Assembly (NCBI GenBank): GCA_002344785.1
Contig: DDUL01000035.1
Span: forward strand, 9,297 to 73,296
From: Bdellovibrionaceae bacterium UBA2339
Lineage (GTDB): Bacteria; Bdellovibrionota; Bdellovibrionia; Bdellovibrionales; JAMPXM01
Direction of reading: 5' to 3'
Length of the DNA stretch: 64,000 bases
Shown piece after piece: positions 37,638-45,231 of this stretch. Within the stretch, counting starts at the first letter, position 1. Every line of letters starts with the position of its first letter. The notes under the pieces are model-generated. The model was not told where the DNA came from. It searched no databases and worked only from the letters and a program-made list of their open reading frames with translations. The position numbers were made by a program, and so were the translations under genes.

Positions 37638-39485
37638 GTGTCTAATCAGAGTCGCGCGCAGATCGAAACGAACAATCTCAACCCACGACGCCATCGTTGG
37701 TTTCGTCATCTCACATTCATCGTGATGGCGGTGCTCTTGATGGAGCTTGGGCTTCGTGGACTTTCCGCGCTCGCCAATTTCCTGCATGAGCAACGAAGTG
37801 AAGCACCAGCTTCAGCCGCTGACTTGAATTCCTTCGCACCTCGAGTCCTCTGCGTCGGTCACTCACTCACTCTCGGCGCCGAATCTCCACCGCAACTCAC
37901 CTATCCCGCTCAACTTGAATCGCGATTGCGCGCGCAAGGGCTGAACGCGCAAGTCATCAATCGCGGTCGCCCTGGCTGGCCGACGCGACGACATCTCGCG
38001 CGCTTGCCGGAATTCCTAGAGCGCCACAGGCCTCATGTGCTGGTGATCTGGAGTGGTGACCATGATTTTGAAGCCGACACACTCCGCGAACCTCAGGCTT
38101 GGGCTACTGAGCTCGCAGAGAATCTCAAGCTCGTGCAACTCGGCACCTGGATCTTGCAAAGTTTAAAACTCAAACGTCTGACTCAAGCCACTTCCCAAGG
38201 TGACACGCGCTACTCCGATCTCACGCAGAACAGTGAAGACAAAATGTTGTCACTGATCGCCGCACGAGTGGACCCACTCACAGATCCGATCGAAGCTCCG
38301 CCCGGCCCATCCGGCACCTCACTGAAGAGCATCGTGCAAAACACACAGGCGGACACACCGCCTCGGCGCATGCATCCCCGGCATTGGGCGCTCACGCGCG
38401 CGAGTCTCCTCTTGACCGAGGCCGCAGACTTCAGCGCATCCTTCGCGGTGCTGCAAGCGTGGTCCGAGCAAAGCTCGGACCCTGCGCTTTCGCACCTTCT
38501 GTTCATCGAGCAGGTGAGTGAATGGGCTCCCAATCCGGAAGCATGGCGAAAGCTCGGCCAAGTTCACATCGATCGACTCAAGAGCTTCAAGCCCTTCGCG
38601 CAAAAGCCCACGCTCTTAGAAGAACTCCGCGAAATGGAAGGGCACGAGCTGTTTCAACTCGAAGATGATGAAGTTCTCGCCTTGTTTGAGTTGGCTCCTG
38701 AGATGCCATCGTTGGCTTGGGAAGTGATCATCCGAGGATTCAAATCCCAAGCCTCGATGGCGACGGTGTTTCAGCAACTTCGCCTGCATATGAGTTGGCT
38801 TCACGACTCACCCGTTCTTGTCCAGACTTTGCTATGGCTTCGCTACAACACCAAGTCCACTCAGTCTGACGTCTTGCAGATTTGGTCTGCACTGCCACCC
38901 ATGGACGACAGCGACTTGCAAAGCGAACTGACAGAACGCATGGAAGCGGCTCTCGAGAACTCGACGCCTGATCAGATGCGCGACCTGCTGCTTGAGGTTT
39001 TTGGCGAAGTAAAGAAAATCGCGCAGGACTATGATGTCGAGCGAATTTTGGTCCTCGGGTATCATCCGGTGCGTGCGCCGCGAAGTTCGGTGTTTTTCAA
39101 ATATCGTCGAACGCTCAACGACAATCTTGAAAGCATCGCCCGCGAGCTCGATCTTGAGTTTGTCTCACTGGAGCGCGCCTTCTTTGCTCGCTACGGCAAC
39201 ATTAAACAAAGCTTCAAAACCCTCAATGCGCTTCACTTCCGAAGCGATCAAGTTTGGGACTCGCATCTCAACGCTTCCGGCAACGCCTTCGTCGCGACCA
39301 CCGTCGAACAAATAATTCGTCGCGAGAAAGTCATTTGGGCTTGGCCTTCACCCGCACCGACTTCGCGAACGACTTTGGCGACGCCCCAAACTTCGCCACT
39401 TTCTTCGCCACTTTCTTCGCCACTTTCTTCGCCGCTTTCTTCGCCCGTGCGTGCGCGCTCGCCAAGCCGTCACTTGCCGAACTAG
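37638..39485 (+). CDS. Large SGNH-hydrolase-like membrane-anchored protein
   Basis: 615 residues, GTG start with AGGA upstream. One N-terminal helix (HLTFIVMAVLLMELGLRGLS). SGNH blocks: VLCVGHSLTLGAES (GHS instead of GDS), INRGRPGWPTRR, LVIWSGDHDFEAD and, after a roughly 330-residue helical insertion, WDSHLNASGNAFVATTVEQI (Asp-x-His). The split arrangement places the catalytic Asp/His at the C-terminal end. The tail is four SPLS repeats then a basic end; these are encoded by a 12-bp repeat also read on the other strand. AlgX/AlgJ-type acyltransfer roles are possible, not shown. Confidence 0.72.
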   Translation: MSNQSRAQIETNNLNPRRHRWFRHLTFIVMAVLLMELGLRGLSALANFLHEQRSEAPASAADLNSFAPRVLCVGHSLTLGAESPPQLTYPAQLESRLRAQGLNAQVINRGRPGWPTRRHLARLPEFLERHRPHVLVIWSGDHDFEADTLREPQAWATELAENLKLVQLGTWILQSLKLKRLTQATSQGDTRYSDLTQNSEDKMLSLIAARVDPLTDPIEAPPGPSGTSLKSIVQNTQADTPPRRMHPRHWALTRASLLLTEAADFSASFAVLQAWSEQSSDPALSHLLFIEQVSEWAPNPEAWRKLGQVHIDRLKSFKPFAQKPTLLEELREMEGHELFQLEDDEVLALFELAPEMPSLAWEVIIRGFKSQASMATVFQQLRLHMSWLHDSPVLVQTLLWLRYNTKSTQSDVLQIWSALPPMDDSDLQSELTERMEAALENSTPDQMRDLLLEVFGEVKKIAQDYDVERILVLGYHPVRAPRSSVFFKYRRTLNDNLESIARELDLEFVSLERAFFARYGNIKQSFKTLNALHFRSDQVWDSHLNASGNAFVATTVEQIIRREKVIWAWPSPAPTSRTTLATPQTSPLSSPLSSPLSSPLSSPVRARSPSRHLPN

Positions 39486-40347
39486 ATTGGCGAGCCAGTG
39501 AAGTGGGCTTGGCCAACTTCCTCAATTTCAAGGCGCGCGGCACGAGCTTCTTGGCTGGATATCGAATCGCATGGCGAATCACCCAGAGTCGCTCATGTGA
39601 AGCGCCACGCAGCCAAGACTCGGCCCAGTCCAAAGCAAGATCGAGGTGATCTTTGGCCACATCGCCCAGATGATTGGCCACGCTTCGTCGCACATACAGG
39701 GAAGAATCGTCTTTCAGCGCTTCCAGAATACCTCGTGTTGGACGCGGGTTCTGCACCAGACTTGGAATCTGCATCCCCCAAGGTAAGCGCGGCCGCGTTC
39801 CCTCCGAACACCAGCGCCGCACATGTTCGCTGTCGTGATCCACCCATTTCGATAGCAGCTTCAAACTACGATCTTGCTGGTGAATCAGAAATGGCCGCAC
39901 GGAAAACTCCGCGGTAAACCTCTGCGTCAGCTGCCGCTGGGCCAGCATCGATGGCATGAACGGATCTCTTCCCGCATTTCCCTGCGCATCCAATCCATAG
40001 TTCGCAATGAACTGGCTATGCGGAAGATAGAAGAAAACTCCAAGCCCAAGATTCTTTTCGAGTTCACGCGAAGGCATCGAGTTCATCAATATTTCAAGCG
40101 CAGCCTCATAGCGACTCGGCAAAGTCGACCGCAGCACGGCGGCAATGTGATGCGATCGCTGAAACAAAGACAGCTCAGCCAAGCCTCGACTCGCCTCACG
40201 CACAAATTGATCGGCCGCGAACTGCGGGTGGATGCTGTGGATGTTGTCAGCCAGAACACGCAGCGCCGGCGCAGACAAAATCTCAGCGAGTGAACTTCCT
40301 TTTTGAATTGAACCAGCGCCCTTCGGCGGAGCTTTTAACTTGGCCAT
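39331..40347 (-). CDS. AlkC/AlkD-type DNA alkylation repair glycosylase
   Basis: About 338 residues from the ATG at 40347 (in-frame TTG at 40383 has no proper ribosome-binding site). HEAT-like repeats: FVREASRGLAELSLFQRSHH, WVDHDSEHVRRWCSEGTRPR followed by LPWG, and SSLYVRRSVANHLGDVAKDH. These match AlkC-type alkylpurine glycosylases, where the RRWCSEGTRPRLPWG-like block lines the DNA site. The C-terminus is a Lys/Ala tail (KKVA repeats) that could bind DNA non-specifically. Last gene of the nrd-hemerythrin operon; overlaps the convergent SGNH gene by 155 bp. Confidence 0.8.
   Translation of the reverse strand: MAKLKAPPKGAGSIQKGSSLAEILSAPALRVLADNIHSIHPQFAADQFVREASRGLAELSLFQRSHHIAAVLRSTLPSRYEAALEILMNSMPSRELEKNLGLGVFFYLPHSQFIANYGLDAQGNAGRDPFMPSMLAQRQLTQRFTAEFSVRPFLIHQQDRSLKLLSKWVDHDSEHVRRWCSEGTRPRLPWGMQIPSLVQNPRPTRGILEALKDDSSLYVRRSVANHLGDVAKDHLDLALDWAESWLRGASHERLWVIRHAIRYPAKKLVPRALKLRKLAKPTSLARQSSSASDGLASAHARAKKAAKKVAKKVAKKVAKFGASPKSFAKSVRVKAKPK
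39391..39438. repeat. 12-bp tandem repeat, four units, coding on both strands
   Basis: Three exact copies of CTTCGCCACTTT and one with a single change (CTTCGCCGCTTT). Plus strand encodes SPLS repeats at the end of the SGNH protein; minus strand encodes KKVA repeats at the end of the AlkC-like protein. Confidence 0.9.
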
Positions 40348-40385
40348 GCGCAAGAGAGTCGCACAGCCGCGCGAAGAGCTCAACC

Positions 40386-40796
40386 TCAGCCCACAGCGAC
40401 TGAGCCCTTGGCTCTTAAGAGATCCGCGTAGGCTCGATCTTCGACATCAATGTGCTCTCGCAACCACTGGTCACAGAACTCGACGGTGTCCCTGAGGATC
40501 TTTTGTTTCAGCTCGAGGCTGTCGGCCTCGCGAAGCGCATTATAAACTTCCATAGCGCGAACTCGAAAGTCCCGATGAAGTCCCACGTGAGACTTGAGAA
40601 AATCATGAAGCCCCTGCTCGGCCAAAAACTTTTCCTCGAGCTCCAGATGCGACTTAGCGTAATTCACAAGATCAAGCACCAGAAGCTGCACTTCGCCTTC
40701 GTCGGGATCTGGAACCTGGGCCCGCTCCAGCAACTCAAAGAGTCGCGCGTGCTGCGCATCCATTTCCGGCACTCCAATCCGATAGCGCTCTTCCAT
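40386..40796 (-). CDS. Bacteriohemerythrin
   Basis: 136 residues. All seven di-iron ligands are present at hemerythrin spacing: His16 (MDAQH), His50 and Glu54 (SHLELEE), His70 and His74 (HVGLH), His115 and Asp120 (HIDVED). The family reversibly binds O2 and some members deliver or sense O2 or NO. Its ATG overlaps the stop of the REC-PilZ gene by 1 nt. Context with nrdDG suggests oxygen buffering for the glycyl radical enzyme or oxygen sensing (inference). Confidence 0.93.
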   Translation of the reverse strand: MEERYRIGVPEMDAQHARLFELLERAQVPDPDEGEVQLLVLDLVNYAKSHLELEEKFLAEQGLHDFLKSHVGLHRDFRVRAMEVYNALREADSLELKQKILRDTVEFCDQWLREHIDVEDRAYADLLRAKGSVAVG

Positions 40797-41716
40797 CAGC
40801 CTGCTCCCTTTTGCGTCCCGCTTGCCGCTGTCGAAGTTCGATCTAAGGTCCGAACAGGTGAGGAGGGTTGAACTTTCATCGTCATGCGTGATGACGGCGC
40901 CGCGATCTCCGACTTCGCCGCCGGCTGTCCCTCCGCACCACGCTTTCCCCCTGGCCCGTCGACCTCGCGACCAGCTTCGTGCGCATCGATGTACTGCTTC
41001 TTCAACCAGAGTCGAATCGCCGTCAGCGTTGCACGCGTCGGTCCAAGAAAGGCAAGCCGACTTTCGTACTCAGGCTGAGTTGCATTCCCCGCTCCACCAC
41101 TCGCGCCTTCGGACGACGAAGTGACCTCGCTGCTCACCACTCTCGCCCACACACTGGGATCACCTTCACCAAACATGGGACTATGCAGCTTCAAGGTTTC
41201 GCCTTGTTGAAACTGGCGAGAGCTTCGAATCACTGCCCCGTACTCCGAAGCGCGCAACACTTCGGTGGTCAACGAGACTCGCGCCGGACTTTTCACATCC
41301 ATACTGAACAACAAATCTTCTTTGAGAAGTCGCGCCGAGCCCATAGCGAGCTGAATCTTCTGAAGCAGCAGGCTGAGGTCGACGGGCTTGGTGACCAAGT
41401 CGGCATAGCCCTGCCACAAAATCTTCTCGACACCTTCTAGATCTCGCTCGGCCGCAAGCAGAATGACGGGGGCCTTTTGATTTCCCAACTCCACCGATAG
41501 TCCCGCCCGCAACTTTTTCACCCAATCCGGTGAATTCGGATCATGAAACGCTTCATCAATCAGGACCGCCGCAAATTTATGCTGATGGCCATATTCGGCA
41601 AACTTCCGCCCGTTGGAACACGGATAAACGATCAAGGGCTCCACACAAAGGCGCGACGACGCCTGGAGGTCTTTTGCCAATTGAAGGTCGTGGCTGAACA
41701 ACAAGATGGCTGGCAA
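40796..41716 (-). CDS. Receiver-PilZ-like two-domain regulator
   Basis: 306 residues. Receiver at about 1-130: ILLFSHDLQLAKDLQASSRL (one acidic residue in the pocket), AAVLIDEAFHDP (acceptor Asp), VILLAAERD and DLVTKPVDLSLLLQKI (Lys). The middle region (VKSPARVSLTTEVLRASEYG; GETLKLHSPMFGEGDPSVWA) has a PilZ-like beta layout, though a full RxxxR motif is not clear. The tail is low-complexity and basic. Operon with LuxR upstream and hemerythrin downstream. C-di-GMP binding is unproven. Confidence 0.65.
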   Translation of the reverse strand: MPAILLFSHDLQLAKDLQASSRLCVEPLIVYPCSNGRKFAEYGHQHKFAAVLIDEAFHDPNSPDWVKKLRAGLSVELGNQKAPVILLAAERDLEGVEKILWQGYADLVTKPVDLSLLLQKIQLAMGSARLLKEDLLFSMDVKSPARVSLTTEVLRASEYGAVIRSSRQFQQGETLKLHSPMFGEGDPSVWARVVSSEVTSSSEGASGGAGNATQPEYESRLAFLGPTRATLTAIRLWLKKQYIDAHEAGREVDGPGGKRGAEGQPAAKSEIAAPSSRMTMKVQPSSPVRTLDRTSTAASGTQKGAG

Positions 41717-41717
41717 T

Positions 41718-42224
41718 TTATCCTCCTACCGCATCGGCTCGCAGTCGTCGAGCTCGAGGTCGCACTTGCGCGCTCCACAAGTCGGCGCCGATTTTCTTCC
41801 GAATCGCATGCACATGCGACTTCACCGTCGCCATAGAGATCGACAAATTTTCCGCGATCTCCCGATTGGAAAACCCGCGCTCAGCAAGTCGAAACACAGC
41901 GGACTCGGCCAAACTTAAACTGGAAGCCGTCATCGCGACTTCGCGTTCAGGTAGCGGCGTGAGGATCGTGATGCGCTTACCCTCAGTCGAAAGACAGACG
42001 GCCTCGACCAAGTTCGATCCGACTTGAACTTTTCTTTCACTGACGGCCTCTGCCGGCCAACCCGCACGCATGCAACCGTCGCGGCAAACTTGGCCGATCC
42101 GCCACCCGCAAAGATTCACGCAGGCCTGATTCTGAATTTCAACGCGGCCAACTTCATCTTTCTGACAAAGGCCGATCTTCTGCAGAACATCCTGAGTTGG
42201 TGACAAGATCTTCTTCAAGCCCAT
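41718..42224 (-). CDS. LuxR-type regulator with conserved-cysteine N-terminal domain
   Basis: 168 residues if the ATG at 42224 is used; a TTG at 42206 aligns better with the paralog at 51340. N-terminal pattern: Cys20, then Cys35-x3-Cys39-x7-Cys47-x3-Cys51 within GLCQKDEVGRV...ACVNLCGWRIGQVCRDGC. The C-terminal LuxR HTH is SLAESAVFRLAERGFSNREI, ENLSISMATVKSHVHAIRKK. About half of the N-terminal 43 positions match the second regulator. The cysteines suggest an Fe-S or metal redox/NO switch (inference). The start overlaps nrdG by up to 71 bp. Confidence 0.82.
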   Translation of the reverse strand: MGLKKILSPTQDVLQKIGLCQKDEVGRVEIQNQACVNLCGWRIGQVCRDGCMRAGWPAEAVSERKVQVGSNLVEAVCLSTEGKRITILTPLPEREVAMTASSLSLAESAVFRLAERGFSNREIAENLSISMATVKSHVHAIRKKIGADLWSAQVRPRARRLRADAVGG

Positions 42225-43020
42225 CGCTCCTTCGTCGGCGAATCCGAATCCCCATCGGCTCGGCCCATTCCACCAAGCTCCGACAATTCGCTTCGTTCAG
42301 AACTTCTTCGCGAAGTCCTGGCCACACGGCTCTTGAACTCGTGCGACTCTCTTGAAGATACCATGCCTTTCCGCCGCGTCGATGAATCTCATCAAGCATC
42401 TCGCGCAATATGAAGATGTCGTGATGAATTGGCCAAATCGTACTGCGCACTTCAAAATTCACTCCGCTCTCCGCCAATAAATCGAAGCTCGCGCACGCTT
42501 GTGTCCCACTCGTCTCATTCTGAGTGAGGCGAGAATAATTGTCCCAACTCGTTTTGAGATCAAATCCGACCCAGTCGACGGCCCTTAGGCTCGCTTCAAA
42601 AACCTCGGCGTCCGCACCGCCTGAATGAAGTCCCACGCGCCAATGTTGACGAAGTCCAAAGGCCAACTCCGCCAAACTCTCGTATCCCGTCGGTTCGCCA
42701 CCGCTCAAGACGATCGCATCGATCAAACCGCGGCGACGCGTGAGAAACTTCGCCCAAGCCTCATAGCGAGACACACTTGAGCTTCGATCCCACAAATGCT
42801 TGTTGTGACAGTAACCACAGCGCCACGGACAGCCGCCCAAGAACGCAACGCTCGACCAAACTCCGGGATAATCGACATTGCTCAGTGGAACCCAGCCGCT
42901 CACCGGCGGCTGGAGCTCCATCAACCAACTCCATGACGACAAGAGTTCCGAATCGTTGACTTCAACTTGAGGCGCCACGTGAGCTTCTCTCGTCAAAGAA
43001 CTTTCGTTCATTGAACTCAC
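42154..43020 (-). CDS. nrdG: Anaerobic ribonucleotide reductase activase (radical SAM)
   Basis: 288 residues from a GTG at 43020; an ATG at 43011 is equally possible. Radical SAM motif Cys64-x3-Cys68-x2-Cys71 in FLGGCPWRCGYCHNKHLW. IVLSGGEPTGYESLAELAFG is the GGE SAM motif. It installs the glycyl radical on NrdD. It follows directly on the glycyl-radical-domain gene and overlaps it by 59 bp, so the radical acceptor and its activase are translated next to each other. Longer than E. coli NrdG (154) but similar to the PflA-like NrdG type. Confidence 0.88.
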   Translation of the reverse strand: MSSMNESSLTREAHVAPQVEVNDSELLSSWSWLMELQPPVSGWVPLSNVDYPGVWSSVAFLGGCPWRCGYCHNKHLWDRSSSVSRYEAWAKFLTRRRGLIDAIVLSGGEPTGYESLAELAFGLRQHWRVGLHSGGADAEVFEASLRAVDWVGFDLKTSWDNYSRLTQNETSGTQACASFDLLAESGVNFEVRSTIWPIHHDIFILREMLDEIHRRGGKAWYLQESRTSSRAVWPGLREEVLNEANCRSLVEWAEPMGIRIRRRRSDGLEEDLVTNSGCSAEDRPLSER

Positions 43021-43222
43021 CGACCTTGCCTCGATTGAACGAGGCCACAGGCCGATGATAGCCCATCACGCGCGTCCACACTTCGCAGCGCTGACGTTCG
43101 TTCTCGGGCCGGTAATTCGCTCGCCTCTCCGATTGCCGCCACTCGAGCGCGAACTCAGGCTTCCTGTTTGTGTTCGGCGGGTTCGTTGCGGGGCTTGCGT
43201 TCTTTGCGACTGTCTTCGACAT
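42962..43222 (-). CDS. Stand-alone glycyl-radical domain of class III ribonucleotide reductase
   Basis: 86 residues, checked codon by codon. ATG at 43222 preceded by AAAGGAG 6 nt upstream, a strong site. Residues 1-22 are a basic Pro/Asn linker. Residues 40-75 (ENERQRCEVWTRVMGYHRPV, then ASFNRGKVGEFNERKFF) equal the C-terminal loop of NrdD, with Gly54 in RVMGY as the radical site and Cys46 before it. The large NrdD frame ends at 43155 without this loop. The frame is offset by one from nrdD and overlaps its end by 68 bp. Either a split subunit, comparable to YfiD/GrcA for PFL, or a frameshifted nrdD. Confidence 0.8.
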   Translation of the reverse strand: MSKTVAKNASPATNPPNTNRKPEFALEWRQSERRANYRPENERQRCEVWTRVMGYHRPVASFNRGKVGEFNERKFFDERSSRGASS

Positions 43223-45062
43223 CGGCTTCTCCTTTCGACGCTGACTCGGCTTGAGCCTGCGCCCGTTGTTGTTGGGGGGACTTCAATTTGTACGGCTGAG
43301 TGGGACCCATCGAGATCGGGGTCGCTTGATCCTGCTGCTGACGCAGCCAAGCCTCGTCACACTTTGGGCAGAACTCGTGATGCCCCGACAAATAGCCGTG
43401 CCGCGGGCAAATCGAAAATGTCGGCGTGACCGTCAAGTAGGGCGAACGGAAGTTCTCCACCGCACGTCGAACAAAGTCGCGACACGCGCGCGCCGAACTG
43501 ATTCTTTCATTCATATAGAGATGCAGCACTGTGCCGCCGGTGTAGAGCGTCTGAAGTTCATCTTGCAGCTCAAGCGCCTCAAACGCGTCGTCCGTCCAGC
43601 CGACCGGAAGTTGTGTGGAGTTGGTATAGTACGGATTCTCCTCCGTGCCGGCTTGCAGGATCTCGGGAAACAAACGCCGATCTTCCTTGGCAAAGCGATA
43701 CGTCGTCGCTTCAGCCGGCGTGGCCTCCAAGTTGTACATGTGCCCGCTTCGGTTTTGGAACTCCACAAGTTTCGCGCGCACGTGCTTGACCAAAGCGGCA
43801 GCCCGCTGGCGCCCTGACTCGTCACCCAAGTTCATTCGATCGCCCGAAAAGTTCCTGAGCATCTCGTTCACGCCATTGATGCCGATGGTGGAAAAGTGAT
43901 TTCGAAGTGAACCTAAGTAGCGACGCGTGAAGGGGAACAGTCCCATTTGCATGAGCTGCGAGATCTTGGCGCGCTTCACCTCCAAGGACTCGTAAGCTAA
44001 CTCCAGCAGCTCATCGAGGCGCCCCAACAAGGCTTCCCAACTTCCGCCGCAAGAGAGTCGAAACAGATAGCCCAAGCGCGCGCAGTTGATGGTCACCACA
44101 CCGATGCTTCCGGTTTGCTCGGCACTGCCGAACAAGCCGTTTCCACGCCGGAGCAGTTCGCTGACATCCAGTTGCAGACGACAGCACATCGCACGAATCA
44201 TGTTGGGTTGAAGGCCGCTACCGATGAAGTTCTGAAAGTAAGGCAATCCGTACTTGGCGGTGACTTCAAAGAGCAGCTCGGTTTCAGGACTTTCCCAAGG
44301 AAAGTCGGGCGTGAGGTTGTAGGTCGGAATTGGAAAAGTGAACACGCGTCCCAGGGCATCGCCCTCGCGCATCACCTCAAGGAAAGCGCGATTGATCATC
44401 GCGATCTCGCGACTCAGCTCACCATAGGTGAAGTCCAATTCTTGATCGCCGATCATCGGGCGATCACGCCGCAAATCCTCGGGGCAAACCCAATCAAAAG
44501 TGAGATTGGTGAACGGCGTCTGCCCGCCCCATCGCGACGGGACATTGAGATTGAAGACGAACTGTTGCATCTCCTGCCGCACATCTTCGTAACTCAAGTC
44601 ATCCAAACGAACATAGGGCGCAAGATAAGTGTCAAAGGAGCTCAGCGCCTGCGCGCCGGCCCACTCGTTCTGCAAAGTTCCCAAAAAATTATTGATTTGC
44701 CCAAGGGCGCTCGAGAGATGTCGAGGTGAACAAGACTCCACCCGCCCGCTCACGCCATTGAAACCCTCGCGCAACAAAGTTCGCAGACTCCAGCCCGCGC
44801 AGTAGCCCGACAAAAAGTCCAAGTCGTGGATGTGATAGTCGGCTTGCACATGCGCATCGGCCACCGCGGCCGAGTACACTTCGTTCAACCAATAGTGAGC
44901 CGTCATCTTGCCGGCCAAACTCAAGATCAAGCCGCCCAAGCCGAACTCTTGATTGGCATTCGCCTTCACTCGCCAGTCCGATCGACTGAGGTACTCGTCG
45001 AAGGCCGCCTTCACTTGGACTTCATGCTGAACTTTCGGATGCAGTTTTCTTTGGGTGGACAT
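43155..45062 (-). CDS. nrdD: Class III anaerobic ribonucleoside-triphosphate reductase lacking its glycyl-radical loop
   Basis: 635 residues, no N-terminal ATP-cone. NrdD core: QADYHIHDLDFLSGYCAGWS, VFNLNVPSRWGGQTPFTNLT, LQPNMIRAMCCRLQLDVSEL (catalytic Cys region) and GSIGVVTINCARLGYLFRLS. The C-terminal zinc site is FSICPRHGYLSGHHEFCPKC (Cys552, 565, 568). A Gln/Ala/Lys tail of about 65 residues follows and the chain stops without the RVxGY loop. That loop is in the next frame downstream. Reduces NTPs to dNTPs without O2. Divergent from the nnrS arm across an FNR-type box. Confidence 0.92.
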   Translation of the reverse strand: MSTQRKLHPKVQHEVQVKAAFDEYLSRSDWRVKANANQEFGLGGLILSLAGKMTAHYWLNEVYSAAVADAHVQADYHIHDLDFLSGYCAGWSLRTLLREGFNGVSGRVESCSPRHLSSALGQINNFLGTLQNEWAGAQALSSFDTYLAPYVRLDDLSYEDVRQEMQQFVFNLNVPSRWGGQTPFTNLTFDWVCPEDLRRDRPMIGDQELDFTYGELSREIAMINRAFLEVMREGDALGRVFTFPIPTYNLTPDFPWESPETELLFEVTAKYGLPYFQNFIGSGLQPNMIRAMCCRLQLDVSELLRRGNGLFGSAEQTGSIGVVTINCARLGYLFRLSCGGSWEALLGRLDELLELAYESLEVKRAKISQLMQMGLFPFTRRYLGSLRNHFSTIGINGVNEMLRNFSGDRMNLGDESGRQRAAALVKHVRAKLVEFQNRSGHMYNLEATPAEATTYRFAKEDRRLFPEILQAGTEENPYYTNSTQLPVGWTDDAFEALELQDELQTLYTGGTVLHLYMNERISSARACRDFVRRAVENFRSPYLTVTPTFSICPRHGYLSGHHEFCPKCDEAWLRQQQDQATPISMGPTQPYKLKSPQQQRAQAQAESASKGEADVEDSRKERKPRNEPAEHKQEA

Positions 45063-45167
45063 TGCGCACTCCTCGCCAGTTGTTTCAGCCCGAGCCTATT
45101 CGATTCGAGCGAAAGGTCGGCCAATGCGCGCAAATTCGCGAAAAATCCAACTGGACCGGGTGGAAAC

Positions 45168-45181
45168 TTGACCGGAATCAA
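45168..45181. promoter_or_regulatory. FNR/DNR-type binding site between nrdD and the nnrS operon
   Basis: TTGACCGGAATCAA matches the FNR/DNR consensus TTGATNNNNATCAA at 9 of 10 defined positions. It is 106 bp upstream of the nrdD start and 50 bp upstream of the small gene before nnrS. A Crp/Fnr-family gene lies 1.5 kb away. Confidence 0.65.
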
Positions 45182-45231
45182 GGAATTTCAGCGGGCGGAC
45201 GCCGATGATGTGTTCAAGGAGGACAGCAGAC

